NCBI GenBank assembly: GCA_937928555.1
Contig: CALFWR010000072.1
Span: 1 to 64,000 of the forward strand
DNA: 64,000 bases
Direction of reading: 5' to 3'
DNA from: an uncultured Pirellulaceae bacterium
GTDB taxonomy: Bacteria > Planctomycetota > Planctomycetia > Pirellulales > Pirellulaceae
Shown here: piece by piece, positions 54,823 to 63,728 of the stretch
Layout of the letters: each line of letters begins with the position of its first letter
How positions within the stretch are numbered: position 1 is the stretch's first letter
The notes under the pieces: model-generated
What the model saw: only the letters and a program-made list of their open reading frames with translations
What the model was told of the DNA's origin: nothing
Databases searched by the model: none
Translations under genes and position numbers: made by a program

Positions 54823-55033
54823 CTCAAGGTCGCCCTGCTTCAGCATGAGCCAAACACAATGGCAACCGTTGCGCAAGCGAAGATGGATCGCGGGTTCGGC
54901 TTCGGACTCGCTCACGCGTCGGATTACCATTTCGGGCTCACCGTTGCCCGTTGGTAGCGTTTATGACGAAAGTTCATGCTTAACTGCGAGGTACACTTCT
55001 GCGACGACAAGGTTCCATTCATCCTCATTCAGG

Positions 55034-55912
55034 ATGACCACAGACAGGCACAACAAGATGATCACTCAGTCCCTCCCCGAGCACACGACCCTCGACCACA
55101 GCCAACGATTCGCAGACGTCCTCGAACGACTTCGTGATTGCGAAGGACTCGTCGAGCAGGAACTGTCCCAGTACCGGGCGGCTGGGGCAAAAGAACCGAA
55201 AAACGAAACTGAAACGGCAACAGACTGGCTGCTGTCGATTGTCATTCCGGTTTACAACGAAGAAGCCACCGTCGCCCGCGTGGTCAGCCGTGTTGCCGCC
55301 CTTCCGATCAACAGCGAAATCGTCATTGTCGATGATTGCAGCACCGACAGGACCCGCGAGATTCTTTCTCGCCTCGAAGGACTGCCCAACGTCAATGTTA
55401 TCCTGAAAGAGAAAAATGCAGGAAAAGGCGCCGCACTGCGAACCGGATTCGAGCATTTCTCAGGCGACTTTGTCATCGTCCAGGACGCAGACCTCGAATA
55501 CGATCCACGCGACATCCCCACCCTGGTTCAACCGCTGGTCAACGGAGACGCTGACATCGTTTACGGTTCACGATTCCTTGGCGAAACAGTTCACGACGAG
55601 TCCTTCATTCATCGCCTTGGCAATGGAATTCTGACATGGGCTTCGAATATGTTTAGTGGCCTGAAGTTGACCGACATGGAAACCTGCTACAAGGCTTTCA
55701 CTCGCGAAGCCATCGAAGCGGTCGACATTGAACAGCAAAGATTTGGCATCGAGCCGGAAATCACGGCCAAGCTGGCCCGCCAGGGATTCCGCTTTCTCGA
55801 AGTCCCCATCAGCAGCTACGAAAGCCGGGGCTACGACGAAGGCAAGAAAATTGGCGTCCGCGATCTGTTCAATGCTATCTGGTGCATCGGTCGCTACGGC
55901 GCCTGCGATTAA
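55034..55912 (+). CDS. Family 2 glycosyltransferase (dolichyl-phosphate mannosyltransferase-like)
   Basis: A 292-residue GT-A fold enzyme. After a helical N-terminus of about 75 residues come LSIVIPVYNEEATVARVVS, IVIVDDCSTDRTREIL, NAGKGAALRTGFEH and the metal-binding IVQDADLEYDPRDIP (DxD). The acceptor-side VYGSRFLG and FGIEPEITAKLARQG follow. No transmembrane helix was seen, so it acts at the inner face of the membrane or in the cytosol. It could make polyprenyl-phosphate sugars. Start is uncertain between 55034 and 55058. Confidence 0.88.
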   Translation: MTTDRHNKMITQSLPEHTTLDHSQRFADVLERLRDCEGLVEQELSQYRAAGAKEPKNETETATDWLLSIVIPVYNEEATVARVVSRVAALPINSEIVIVDDCSTDRTREILSRLEGLPNVNVILKEKNAGKGAALRTGFEHFSGDFVIVQDADLEYDPRDIPTLVQPLVNGDADIVYGSRFLGETVHDESFIHRLGNGILTWASNMFSGLKLTDMETCYKAFTREAIEAVDIEQQRFGIEPEITAKLARQGFRFLEVPISSYESRGYDEGKKIGVRDLFNAIWCIGRYGACD

Positions 55913-56096
55913 CGGACATAATCGGTGACGTCACCACGCCCGCGATGGTTCAATTCGACCCGGCATCGCTGTGTCAGAAACGGGATTGACCGGAAACACT
56001 CGTGGGGTGGCCCGCCGTTTTTTGGATCTCAGCACTGCACTTCCGAGCCGTTTGGCCTATCCTGACACTGGGCCCACAATTCTACGGATTCAAAAA

Positions 56097-57182
56097 ATGA
56101 GCCGAATTTCCACTATTGCGATCTTGGTTTGTGCCTTGACGGTCGGCATTACTTCTTCACCCGATTCCTCTGGACAAAGGTTTCAAAGTCGTAGCCAGCG
56201 TCAGTCCGACACGGCCACCAAGCGACTGATCGAGCTCAGGGTCCAGGTCCACCCACGCAGCCCGCTCGGCACCCAGCAAGAGTGGATGCAGGCACTGGCC
56301 GAAGTCGGCGCAGAGCAGCTGAAAATCGAGACATCGAAGAAATCCCGACCGTCGTTTGAAGAAATCGGCAGCGGCCCCCGGAAAACGCTGTCAGTAACCG
56401 CAATCGTCAATCGAGGCAAACTGCACCTTCCCGGCGGCCAGTTCACCGCGCGGCAAACTGCAGCGATCAAGGCACACTTGGACAAACTGCGCGCCGATGG
56501 CGGTGAAGCAACCGTTGCCAAAAAAGTTGCCTTTGGCTTGACTGCTAAACAACTCATCGGCATTCACGAGCAGTTCGAAGCGGTCAAAAGCCCATCCACC
56601 AAAGACCAACCTGCTGCCGATGTCGCCCGGTCACTGATAGCCCGTTGCGGCTATAAGGTAACCATCTCCGGTGCCGCCAGCCAAAAACTGGCGACCTCTG
56701 AAGAGAACCTTTCATCGGAACTGAATGGATTCACCGCTGGCACCTCACTGGCGTACGCGCTTCGAACGATGGGACTGGTCTTTCGACCCCAGCGCAAAAC
56801 CGGGCAGCCGATTGAGCTACAAGTTGACGTCGCCAACGCAGAGCAAACGAATTGGCCGGTGGGATGGCCGGTCGAGGAAAAACTGCGTGAGTCGGTGCCA
56901 AAAATGTTCACCAAGATCGATCTTCAAGTGCAACAGAACCCGATCCTCGACGTGCTTGGTGCGATCGAATCCCGCGGCGGAACCCCCTTTTTCTACGACG
57001 ATGCGAGACTGAAACTAAAAAAAATTGACCTAGCAAATCTCAAAGTCGACTACGTCAAAAACAGGACGTCTTACTATTCGGCGGCCGTGGGCGTGCTGAA
57101 ACAAAGCAAACCGTCACTCAAATTCGATCTTCGTATCGACGAAACGGGGAAACGATTCTTCTGGATTACCCCGGTAAACTAG
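56097..57182 (+). CDS. Exported hypothetical protein
   Basis: A 361-residue exported protein with a signal peptide (MSRISTIAILVCALTVGITS). The mature part is soluble, alpha/beta in appearance, with LIELRVQVHPRSPLGTQQEW, RKTLSVTAIVNRGKLHLPGG, VARSLIARCGYKVTISGAAS and an end rich in basic and aromatic residues. I recognise no family. The ATG at 56097 gives the signal peptide; an upstream in-frame ATG at 55971 is unlikely. The PQQ-propeller gene follows on the same strand after about 100 bases. Confidence 0.7.
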   Translation: MSRISTIAILVCALTVGITSSPDSSGQRFQSRSQRQSDTATKRLIELRVQVHPRSPLGTQQEWMQALAEVGAEQLKIETSKKSRPSFEEIGSGPRKTLSVTAIVNRGKLHLPGGQFTARQTAAIKAHLDKLRADGGEATVAKKVAFGLTAKQLIGIHEQFEAVKSPSTKDQPAADVARSLIARCGYKVTISGAASQKLATSEENLSSELNGFTAGTSLAYALRTMGLVFRPQRKTGQPIELQVDVANAEQTNWPVGWPVEEKLRESVPKMFTKIDLQVQQNPILDVLGAIESRGGTPFFYDDARLKLKKIDLANLKVDYVKNRTSYYSAAVGVLKQSKPSLKFDLRIDETGKRFFWITPVN

Positions 57183-57285
57183 CCGACACTCCGCATAACT
57201 GGCCCTGCGTTTTGTGCAACGTCACAGCTTTCTTGCTGTGCTTTTCAGCTACAATTTACCCATTCGAATTCTGCTGGAACCAAAT

Positions 57286-58665
57286 ATGTTGCGATCTGCT
57301 TTCGCCCTGATCATTGCGGGCCTGTTCTTTAGCTCTTCAGTCGATGCACAAACCGACTGGCTGAACTTTCGTGGCCACCAGGGCAACGGAGTTTCCTCAA
57401 CGGCAACTCCGCCGACAACCTGGAGCGACACTGAAAATATCGCCTGGAAAAAGAAGATCCCCGGTCTGGGCTCTTCGTCACCCATCGTTGTCGGCAACCG
57501 GGTGATTATCACCGCGGCCGCGCTCAGCGATCCCGATGCCGAACTTCCACGCCGACTGTCCCGCGCTGAACTTCGCAAGAAGTTTGACGAAAACGGTGAT
57601 GGGCAGATCAGTCGAGCCGAACAAAACAAAGCCCGTGCATTCATGCGGGAACAACAAAAAAAGCGCCTCGTCGAACACAATTTCATGGTGCTGTGCTACG
57701 ACCGCTCGTCAGGTGACCTGCTGTGGGAAAAGAAAGCCACCACCGGCACGCCCCACGAAGCCCACCATCCGGACCACGGCTATGCTTCGGCGTCGCCAAC
57801 TTCCGATGGCGAAGTCATCCTTGTCAACTTTGGCTCCCAGGGGCTTTACTGCTTTGATCTGGAAGGCAACCTGCGATGGAAACGCGACGACCTTGGCAAA
57901 ATGCAAACACGTGGCACATTCGGCGAAGGCAGCTCCGTCGCGATCGACGGCGACAGCGTTGTCCTTCCCTGGGACCACGAAGGACAGTCTCGCATCGAGG
58001 TCATCAATCGACTTTCTGGCGAAACCATCTGGTCCAAAGACCGCGACGAGCCATCCAACTGGGTGACACCGCGCATTGCAGAAGTCGCAGGTCGAAAACA
58101 GATCGTTCAGGTCGGTCAGAACTTTTCGCGGGGCTACGACCTTGCCACCGGCGAAGAACTCTGGCAGGCCAGCGGCATGTCGCAACGACCGGTCTCCACA
58201 CCCGCCTTGATGGGCAACATGGCATTCGTTTCGAGTGCACGCGGCGGTGCGATTCTTCAGGCGATTCGCCTAGACCAACAGGGTGACATCACGAAATCCG
58301 GAATCGAATGGACCGTCAGCAAGCAAACTCCCGACATCCCGTCGCTGTTGCTTTCGGAGAACCGGCTGTTCTTCGTCGGTTCCAACAGCGGAATCCTCTC
58401 ATGCGTCGATGCGAAAACCGGCCAGAACCTTTTCGGACCCTCGCGGCTGCCGATCTCGGCCGTTTACTCTTCGCCGGTGGCGGCAAACGGCAACGTCTAC
58501 ATCACCGGGCGTGACGGAAAGACCTTGGTGGTCGGCGACAGCGTGACGTTTGAACGCGTGGCGCTGAACGACATCGGAGAGCCCGTCGATGCCACCCTGG
58601 CCCCAGCGGGCAATGAGATTTTCATCCGCGGACGTGACCACCTGTTTTGCGTACGGAACAAGTAA
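57286..58665 (+). CDS. Exported PQQ-like beta-propeller protein with EF-hand
   Basis: A 459-residue exported protein with a signal peptide (to about 22, ending SSVDAQ). The PQQ/quinoprotein-type WD-like propeller has repeated blades (GDLLWEKKATTGTP, GNLRWKRDDLG, GETIWSKDRDE, GEELWQASGMS). An EF-hand, DENGDGQISRAE (about 106-117), is inserted after the first blade. No PQQ-ligand motif is clear, so it is probably a scaffold or binding protein rather than a dehydrogenase. It is a common planctomycete type with unknown partner. Confidence 0.85.
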   Translation: MLRSAFALIIAGLFFSSSVDAQTDWLNFRGHQGNGVSSTATPPTTWSDTENIAWKKKIPGLGSSSPIVVGNRVIITAAALSDPDAELPRRLSRAELRKKFDENGDGQISRAEQNKARAFMREQQKKRLVEHNFMVLCYDRSSGDLLWEKKATTGTPHEAHHPDHGYASASPTSDGEVILVNFGSQGLYCFDLEGNLRWKRDDLGKMQTRGTFGEGSSVAIDGDSVVLPWDHEGQSRIEVINRLSGETIWSKDRDEPSNWVTPRIAEVAGRKQIVQVGQNFSRGYDLATGEELWQASGMSQRPVSTPALMGNMAFVSSARGGAILQAIRLDQQGDITKSGIEWTVSKQTPDIPSLLLSENRLFFVGSNSGILSCVDAKTGQNLFGPSRLPISAVYSSPVAANGNVYITGRDGKTLVVGDSVTFERVALNDIGEPVDATLAPAGNEIFIRGRDHLFCVRNK

Positions 58666-58859
58666 GCCTGCGGAAAACGACGCAAATTCGATCACGTGCA
58701 GCGGATTCGTTTCGTTCGCTCAGTCCTGATGCCCTGATCGTCGCTACCGAATTCCGGCGGCAAGCGACGCGACTGGACCTCCCGATTGGAAACCCTGCAA
58801 AGCCGACGGCGCCATCGGGTGCAATCGGAACGATGTGTGGTCCTGCGGCTTCGGCCGCG

Positions 58860-59984
58860 CTACTTCATCTTGACCTTCATCGAAACGCGGGCATCCTTAC
58901 GCAGCACCCACTGGCCTTCCATCATGCGGTTCTTGACTAGGGCTTTGACCATGTATTCTTCCCCGGAACCCGCATCGTTGGGGGGAATAACTTTGACAAT
59001 GCCATCAAAGTCCATTTGCTCGTTCTGTGCCAACTCGACACTGACAACCACGGGCTTGTTCAACAACTCGTGAGCGTTGAACTCGGAGTAGCGAATCAGA
59101 CCTTGGACATACATCTCGTCCATTCTCGCGACCTTGGCGATCGGTTCGCCGGCCTGAACCCACTCGCCGGCGTGCTTGAATAGCTCGACCACGACTCCGT
59201 CAAATCGAACAGCCACAAGGTGCCTTGCCAGGCGTTCGCGATACTGGTCCAACTGAGCGGTAACTTCTTCGAATTCAATGCGGGCTTCTTTTTTCTGCTG
59301 CTTGGCGGCATCGATTTCCAGTCTGGATCGTTCGTATTGAAACTTCGCGCGATCAAGTTCCGCTGCCGATCGTGCCCCTTTGACGGCAAGCCTTCTGGTT
59401 GTTTCGTATTCGTTTTTCGCCAGTTCATATGCTTTGACCTGCGCCAGGATCGTCGTGCGGTCCTCGGCACGCTCGAGGGCAAGCTCCTGACGTTTCAGGA
59501 TTGTCTGGATTTCAAGCTCTTGCAGTTTGGAGTTGATGCGAGCAATCGCCTTTCCGGTCGGAACTGCGTCACCTTCGTGTACCGTAACCTCCATCAGGTC
59601 GCCAATCTCCAGTGCCGGCACATCCACGACCTCAACGAACTCAACGCTACAGCTTCCCACGTCCGCCCAGGGGCCACGACTGTTAGACGGTTCTGCGGTG
59701 CCAGCCTGCCGCGATTGCGATGGCGTCGTGTTCGAAGGCAACATCGCCTTGGGAGTGCTCTGTTGTTGGAATCGAGCACGGGGCGGACCTTGTTTGGTCG
59801 GATTGGGCGTGTACTGACTGACGCCGGGGGTCTCCCGACTGGACTGGCCGTTTTTGTACGCCGAACCCTGGAACGATTTGCCTTGCGCATTTTGCGCAAA
59901 CACGCCTTCCACATCCAACGTCATCACGCCAACGGCGACTACGATCAACAGGGCAAAGTTTGATTTCGTTAAAGAGTAATTCAT
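58860..59984 (-). CDS. HlyD-family periplasmic adaptor protein
   Basis: A 374-residue exported protein with a signal peptide (about 1-31) and a low-complexity Gln/Ser/Pro-rich stretch to about 100. The barrel-sandwich domain with LMEVTVHEGDAVPTGKAIARI follows, then a long coiled coil (ILKRQELALERAEDRTTIL to QLDQYRERLARH) and the beta-barrel with VRFDGVVVELFKHAGEWVQAG. It is downstream of the GAF-HlyD gene on the same strand and likely works with it. No inner-membrane pump gene is adjacent, so the transported substrate is unknown. Confidence 0.85.
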   Translation of the reverse strand: MNYSLTKSNFALLIVVAVGVMTLDVEGVFAQNAQGKSFQGSAYKNGQSSRETPGVSQYTPNPTKQGPPRARFQQQSTPKAMLPSNTTPSQSRQAGTAEPSNSRGPWADVGSCSVEFVEVVDVPALEIGDLMEVTVHEGDAVPTGKAIARINSKLQELEIQTILKRQELALERAEDRTTILAQVKAYELAKNEYETTRRLAVKGARSAAELDRAKFQYERSRLEIDAAKQQKKEARIEFEEVTAQLDQYRERLARHLVAVRFDGVVVELFKHAGEWVQAGEPIAKVARMDEMYVQGLIRYSEFNAHELLNKPVVVSVELAQNEQMDFDGIVKVIPPNDAGSGEEYMVKALVKNRMMEGQWVLRKDARVSMKVKMK

Positions 59985-60234
59985 CGAACTCTCAATTCCA
60001 TTGAAATGGGTTAGTGCCTGCGACCAGCTTTGGCTTGGACAGCAGAAGCACTGGTGTGCGGGTCGAAAAGATGTACGTCACAGGAGAAAAATCGGCATCT
60101 GAAAGTCACGCAAAACAGTCAAATTCTGTCCGCTAGCAAACCACCGGCCTCTGACAACTCCAGTTTAGAAGCCAACTGGGATCAAGAAAACCAAAAAGCG
60201 GCAGGACGCCAGTGATATTCGCGGTTCTTTTGGC

Positions 60235-62412
60235 TCAGAACCAAAACTGCCAGCGGGACTTAACTGTCTCGATCAGTTCATAAAACATCGAATAACCGAT
60301 CGAAGCGGACCCACAGTGAACTTTCGCACGTGCTCGGGTTCCGGATTTGAGCAGTTCTGCGGGCACTTCAGAATTCAGGAACGCAACACGAACGAGAGCA
60401 CAATTGCCTTCCTCGGAGTAAACGTCCAGCTTCTGATCAACCGAAATCAACTCGCCTTCGAATTCGCGACCGGGCCAGGAGAGCAGGGCGAATGTGACTT
60501 TTAATCCGGAATCGGATGCTTTCAACTCGCGGGCCAAATGAGCCAACCTCCGCTCGGGCATCTCAAGCTCCAACAGCCACTGCGTGTCCGGCGGGACCAC
60601 GGTCATCAGGTGCTGACCAAAACGCACCGGACGCCTCATCAGGTTCTGGCGAACCTGCCAATTGACGACCTGGCCATCGATCGGGGCACGGACTTCAAGC
60701 TTGCTCTGTTCCAACAGCAGGTGATCCAGCTCCCGCGTCAGGTTTTTGAAATTTTGTTCGGCTCGGTCATACTGAAACGAATACGCGGCTTTGTCTTCCG
60801 GGGTGCGAGCTGTTGCTTTTCGGTGCCCCGAGTCGTCACGTTCCTGTCGTGCCTGACTGATTTGGCCCCGCAGGTTCTCAATTTCCAGATCCAACCTTGA
60901 ACTGGCCAGTTGAGCCAGCAGGTCGCCTTGCTGCACAACCGTGTTGCCGGCATCGGAAACATTCACGGCAGTCAAAATTCCATCAATCGGCGCGTATATC
61001 TCGTGCTTTTGTTCTGGCACCAACGCCCCGTTGGCTCCCAGCGAAAACGGATAGGGAAACAGACACAGAAACGCGACAACTCCCGCCACCGCCGCAGCGA
61101 CCAACGCGGTGCGAACAAGCTTTCGCCCGCGAAACTGACCAGTGAGCGCACCGATGGCTTTCCAGAGCGGCAAAAGAAAAATGCTCTGATGATCAAGGCA
61201 ATTGGTCAGCGAAACTTCGGAGTGCTGCACAACCAGTTCCGCACTGGCCTTGAGTTCCCGGGTGGAGTCGGATTCGGCGAGCTGTTCAATGACAATCGCA
61301 CCGACAGGTTTTCGATTGCGGGAAAGCCCTTCGTCGCCTTCGTCGCCTTCGACCGTTTCGAGCAATGGCAACACAACCAGCATCCGGGCATGCGACCGAT
61401 CGACGTGATCGTGGACCCGTTTTTCAAGTTGCGGCGGAAGGTCAGCACTCTGCCCATCAAACCAAAGCTCCCGTCGTGTTTTGACCACCGCGGTGGCCAG
61501 ACGCGAAAGCGTTTTGACTTGCTCGCTACGTCGTTCAATGGAATCCAACCCACTGACGGCTTTGATGTGGCAGCGACTTCCCTGCATCAGCCCTACGCTA
61601 ACACGATCGCAACCGATCAGACGCCGGCCTTCATTGGCGATCGCGTACGCCGTTTCTGTTGTATCGAGTCCCGCATGAACCGACTGCACAAACTGCTCGA
61701 GTCGATGCCAAATCTTTTCCTGTTTTTGGTACGATCGCAATCTAAGGTTCGAAAGAAACTCGCTCGCGATCTCGCTCATCTGCAGCACAAAACGAAGGTA
61801 CCCGCGCTGCGTCGTCGGACCCGCTCCGGCCCGCTGGAAAACCTCGACCAGCCCCACCACTTCGCCATCGACACGCAGCGGTGCGATCACCAGAAGCTGA
61901 CTGGTTGGGTTTTCACCGGCCTGGTTCTTGCTGCCGGCCCCCGGTGGAATCAAAGCCGGTTCGCCGGTCTCACATAGCCGACGGACCAGCAGGCTGTGAC
62001 GATTGCGGGCTTCCTCGTCGTCACCCAGGCTGGTCTGCTTCAGGTTGATGTGTACCTGAAGGTCGATGGCTTTGTTTTCTGCATCAATCGTCCAGATCGC
62101 GCCGCCCACCGATGCCAACGCGGTTACGATTCGGGTGAGGAATCCTTCGTAGAATTCCTCGGCATTGACGCTGCCTTTGGAGAGCTGATGGACTTCGTCG
62201 ACAAGCTCACGGATCTGCGCACGTGTCTTGTCAACCAGCGCGGATTCAGATTGGGTCAGATCAACGCGACGCCTGCTGGATCGCTTGCTGCTGGTTGCCG
62301 CCGTCGCCGCGGTTGGCGCGGTTGGCGCATCAGACACCGCTTCACTGCCTGCGTCTGGGTCAGCAGGAAGAATTTGAGGGCTTTGCGGTCCTGTTCCGGG
62401 ATCGTTGACCAT
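60235..62412 (-). CDS. GAF-domain and HlyD-adaptor fusion with one transmembrane helix
   Basis: A 725-residue protein. A low-complexity Ala/Thr start is followed by two GAF-like domains (about 75-200 and 235-400; ALASVGGAIWTIDAENKAID, LGLDTTETAYAIANEGRRLIG region). A transmembrane helix lies at about 437-458 (VRTALVAAAVAGVVAFLCLF). An exported HlyD-like half has YAPIDGILTAVNVSDAGNTV, a coiled coil and VRAPIDGQVVNWQVRQN (two lipoyl halves, about 465-720). It could sense a cytoplasmic signal and act as the adaptor, which is inference. Planctomycete genomes often carry such fusions. It is upstream of the second adaptor gene. Confidence 0.85.
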   Translation of the reverse strand: MVNDPGTGPQSPQILPADPDAGSEAVSDAPTAPTAATAATSSKRSSRRRVDLTQSESALVDKTRAQIRELVDEVHQLSKGSVNAEEFYEGFLTRIVTALASVGGAIWTIDAENKAIDLQVHINLKQTSLGDDEEARNRHSLLVRRLCETGEPALIPPGAGSKNQAGENPTSQLLVIAPLRVDGEVVGLVEVFQRAGAGPTTQRGYLRFVLQMSEIASEFLSNLRLRSYQKQEKIWHRLEQFVQSVHAGLDTTETAYAIANEGRRLIGCDRVSVGLMQGSRCHIKAVSGLDSIERRSEQVKTLSRLATAVVKTRRELWFDGQSADLPPQLEKRVHDHVDRSHARMLVVLPLLETVEGDEGDEGLSRNRKPVGAIVIEQLAESDSTRELKASAELVVQHSEVSLTNCLDHQSIFLLPLWKAIGALTGQFRGRKLVRTALVAAAVAGVVAFLCLFPYPFSLGANGALVPEQKHEIYAPIDGILTAVNVSDAGNTVVQQGDLLAQLASSRLDLEIENLRGQISQARQERDDSGHRKATARTPEDKAAYSFQYDRAEQNFKNLTRELDHLLLEQSKLEVRAPIDGQVVNWQVRQNLMRRPVRFGQHLMTVVPPDTQWLLELEMPERRLAHLARELKASDSGLKVTFALLSWPGREFEGELISVDQKLDVYSEEGNCALVRVAFLNSEVPAELLKSGTRARAKVHCGSASIGYSMFYELIETVKSRWQFWF

Positions 62413-62606
62413 AAAGGGCTATGAAAAATCGCTGTGAAGTGGACAACGTGGGTCGGGATCGGCAATAATCTCCACTGCCGATCGCTGAAGTACCCAAAAC
62501 GGGGACTTTCGTTGAATCGGTGTGACGTGGCAAGCTTGATTTGGACCAGCGATGCTGGCAATCTCGTCAACTTGCATACCTTCTGGAAGAATGCGAAAGA
62601 TAGCCA

Positions 62607-63638
62607 ATGAGACTTGTCGGGGAACTGTCCAGCGAAGAACAGGCAAGCAAATTCTCTGCCTGGCTTTTGACGCGTTCAATCGACTCCCACGTCGATCAGG
62701 CAGGGGACGTTTTTGAGATCTGGATCAAGGACGAGGATGCCTTTGATGAAGCCCGCGACGAGCTGGTGAAGTTTCGCGAGAACCCGGACTTGGAGCAATA
62801 CAAGTCCGCGCTCAACACCGCTGCCAAAATCGAAAAGCAGAAACAGGCCAAAGTCCAGCAATACAAAAAGAACGTCAAGCAGGGCGTTCAAAAGCGAAGC
62901 ATCCTCGAAGTCGCTCCGCTGACGATCGCGCTGCTGGGCATTTCTGCTTTGGTGGCAATCATGACCGATTTTGGATCAATAGAAAAAGCTGATCGGGCCA
63001 TGTCTAGGGCACTGCAATTCGTGTCAGTCGACTCGCCCAACGAAGATCTTATCCGCGACTACATCATGTCACGGGACAAGTTTTCAGTGCGACTTGCGAG
63101 CATCTACCGCGGGGAGTTCTGGCGTGCGGTGTCTCCGATCTTCATTCACTACGGCGCGATGCACATCGTCTTCAACATGGTTTGGCTGATTTATTTTGGT
63201 CGCATGATTGAACAGCGATACGGCACGTTGCGGATGTTCATGATCGTCATATTCACGGCAATATTTTCCAACGCCATGCAGGCACTGGTTCCCGAAAGCG
63301 TAGGGGGCTCGATACCCTACCTGGCTTCCGAAGGTTCACTTCTGATCACCCGCTTTGGTGGAATGTCGGGTGTTAACTACGGACTCTTTGGCTTTATCTG
63401 GATCCGCTTTCTCTACGATCGCGGCTCCGGACTTTTCTTGTCCCAGTCAACGATCCTGCTGATGCTGGGCTGGCTTGTGTTTTGTATTGTCTCGCCTAAC
63501 ATCACGTCACTTGATGGCTCATCGGGATCGGTCGCAAACTGGGCACACGGTGGTGGGCTGGTGATGGGCATGCTGCTGGGGCTTTCGCCACTGGGAAAGG
63601 CCTTCATCCGCCGCCGGAAAAAGGACACCAGTTCCTGA
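62607..63638 (+). CDS. Rhomboid family intramembrane serine protease
   Basis: A 343-residue protein with a soluble N-terminal domain (about 1-100; SSEEQASKFSAWLLT, GlpG-like cytoplasmic domain) then six or seven helices. Catalytic features are FIHYGAMHIVFNMVWLIYFG, the Ser in GGMSGVNYGLFGF and the His in SVANWAHGGGLVMG. The target substrates are unknown. It is divergent from the GAF-HlyD gene and followed by a bidirectional hairpin terminator. Confidence 0.92.
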   Translation: MRLVGELSSEEQASKFSAWLLTRSIDSHVDQAGDVFEIWIKDEDAFDEARDELVKFRENPDLEQYKSALNTAAKIEKQKQAKVQQYKKNVKQGVQKRSILEVAPLTIALLGISALVAIMTDFGSIEKADRAMSRALQFVSVDSPNEDLIRDYIMSRDKFSVRLASIYRGEFWRAVSPIFIHYGAMHIVFNMVWLIYFGRMIEQRYGTLRMFMIVIFTAIFSNAMQALVPESVGGSIPYLASEGSLLITRFGGMSGVNYGLFGFIWIRFLYDRGSGLFLSQSTILLMLGWLVFCIVSPNITSLDGSSGSVANWAHGGGLVMGMLLGLSPLGKAFIRRRKKDTSS

Positions 63639-63697
63639 TTCGTGGATGTAGTTTCCAAGCCATAAACCGCAACCACAAACGTACAACCCGAAACGAC

Positions 63698-63728
63698 AAG
63701 AGCAGGCCAGGTTGGCCTGCTCTTTTTT
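63698..63728. terminator. Bidirectional hairpin terminator
   Basis: A 12-base perfect stem AAGAGCAGGCCA / TGGCCTGCTCTT with a three-base loop and a T-run. It is placed 60 bases after the rhomboid stop codon. Confidence 0.9.
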
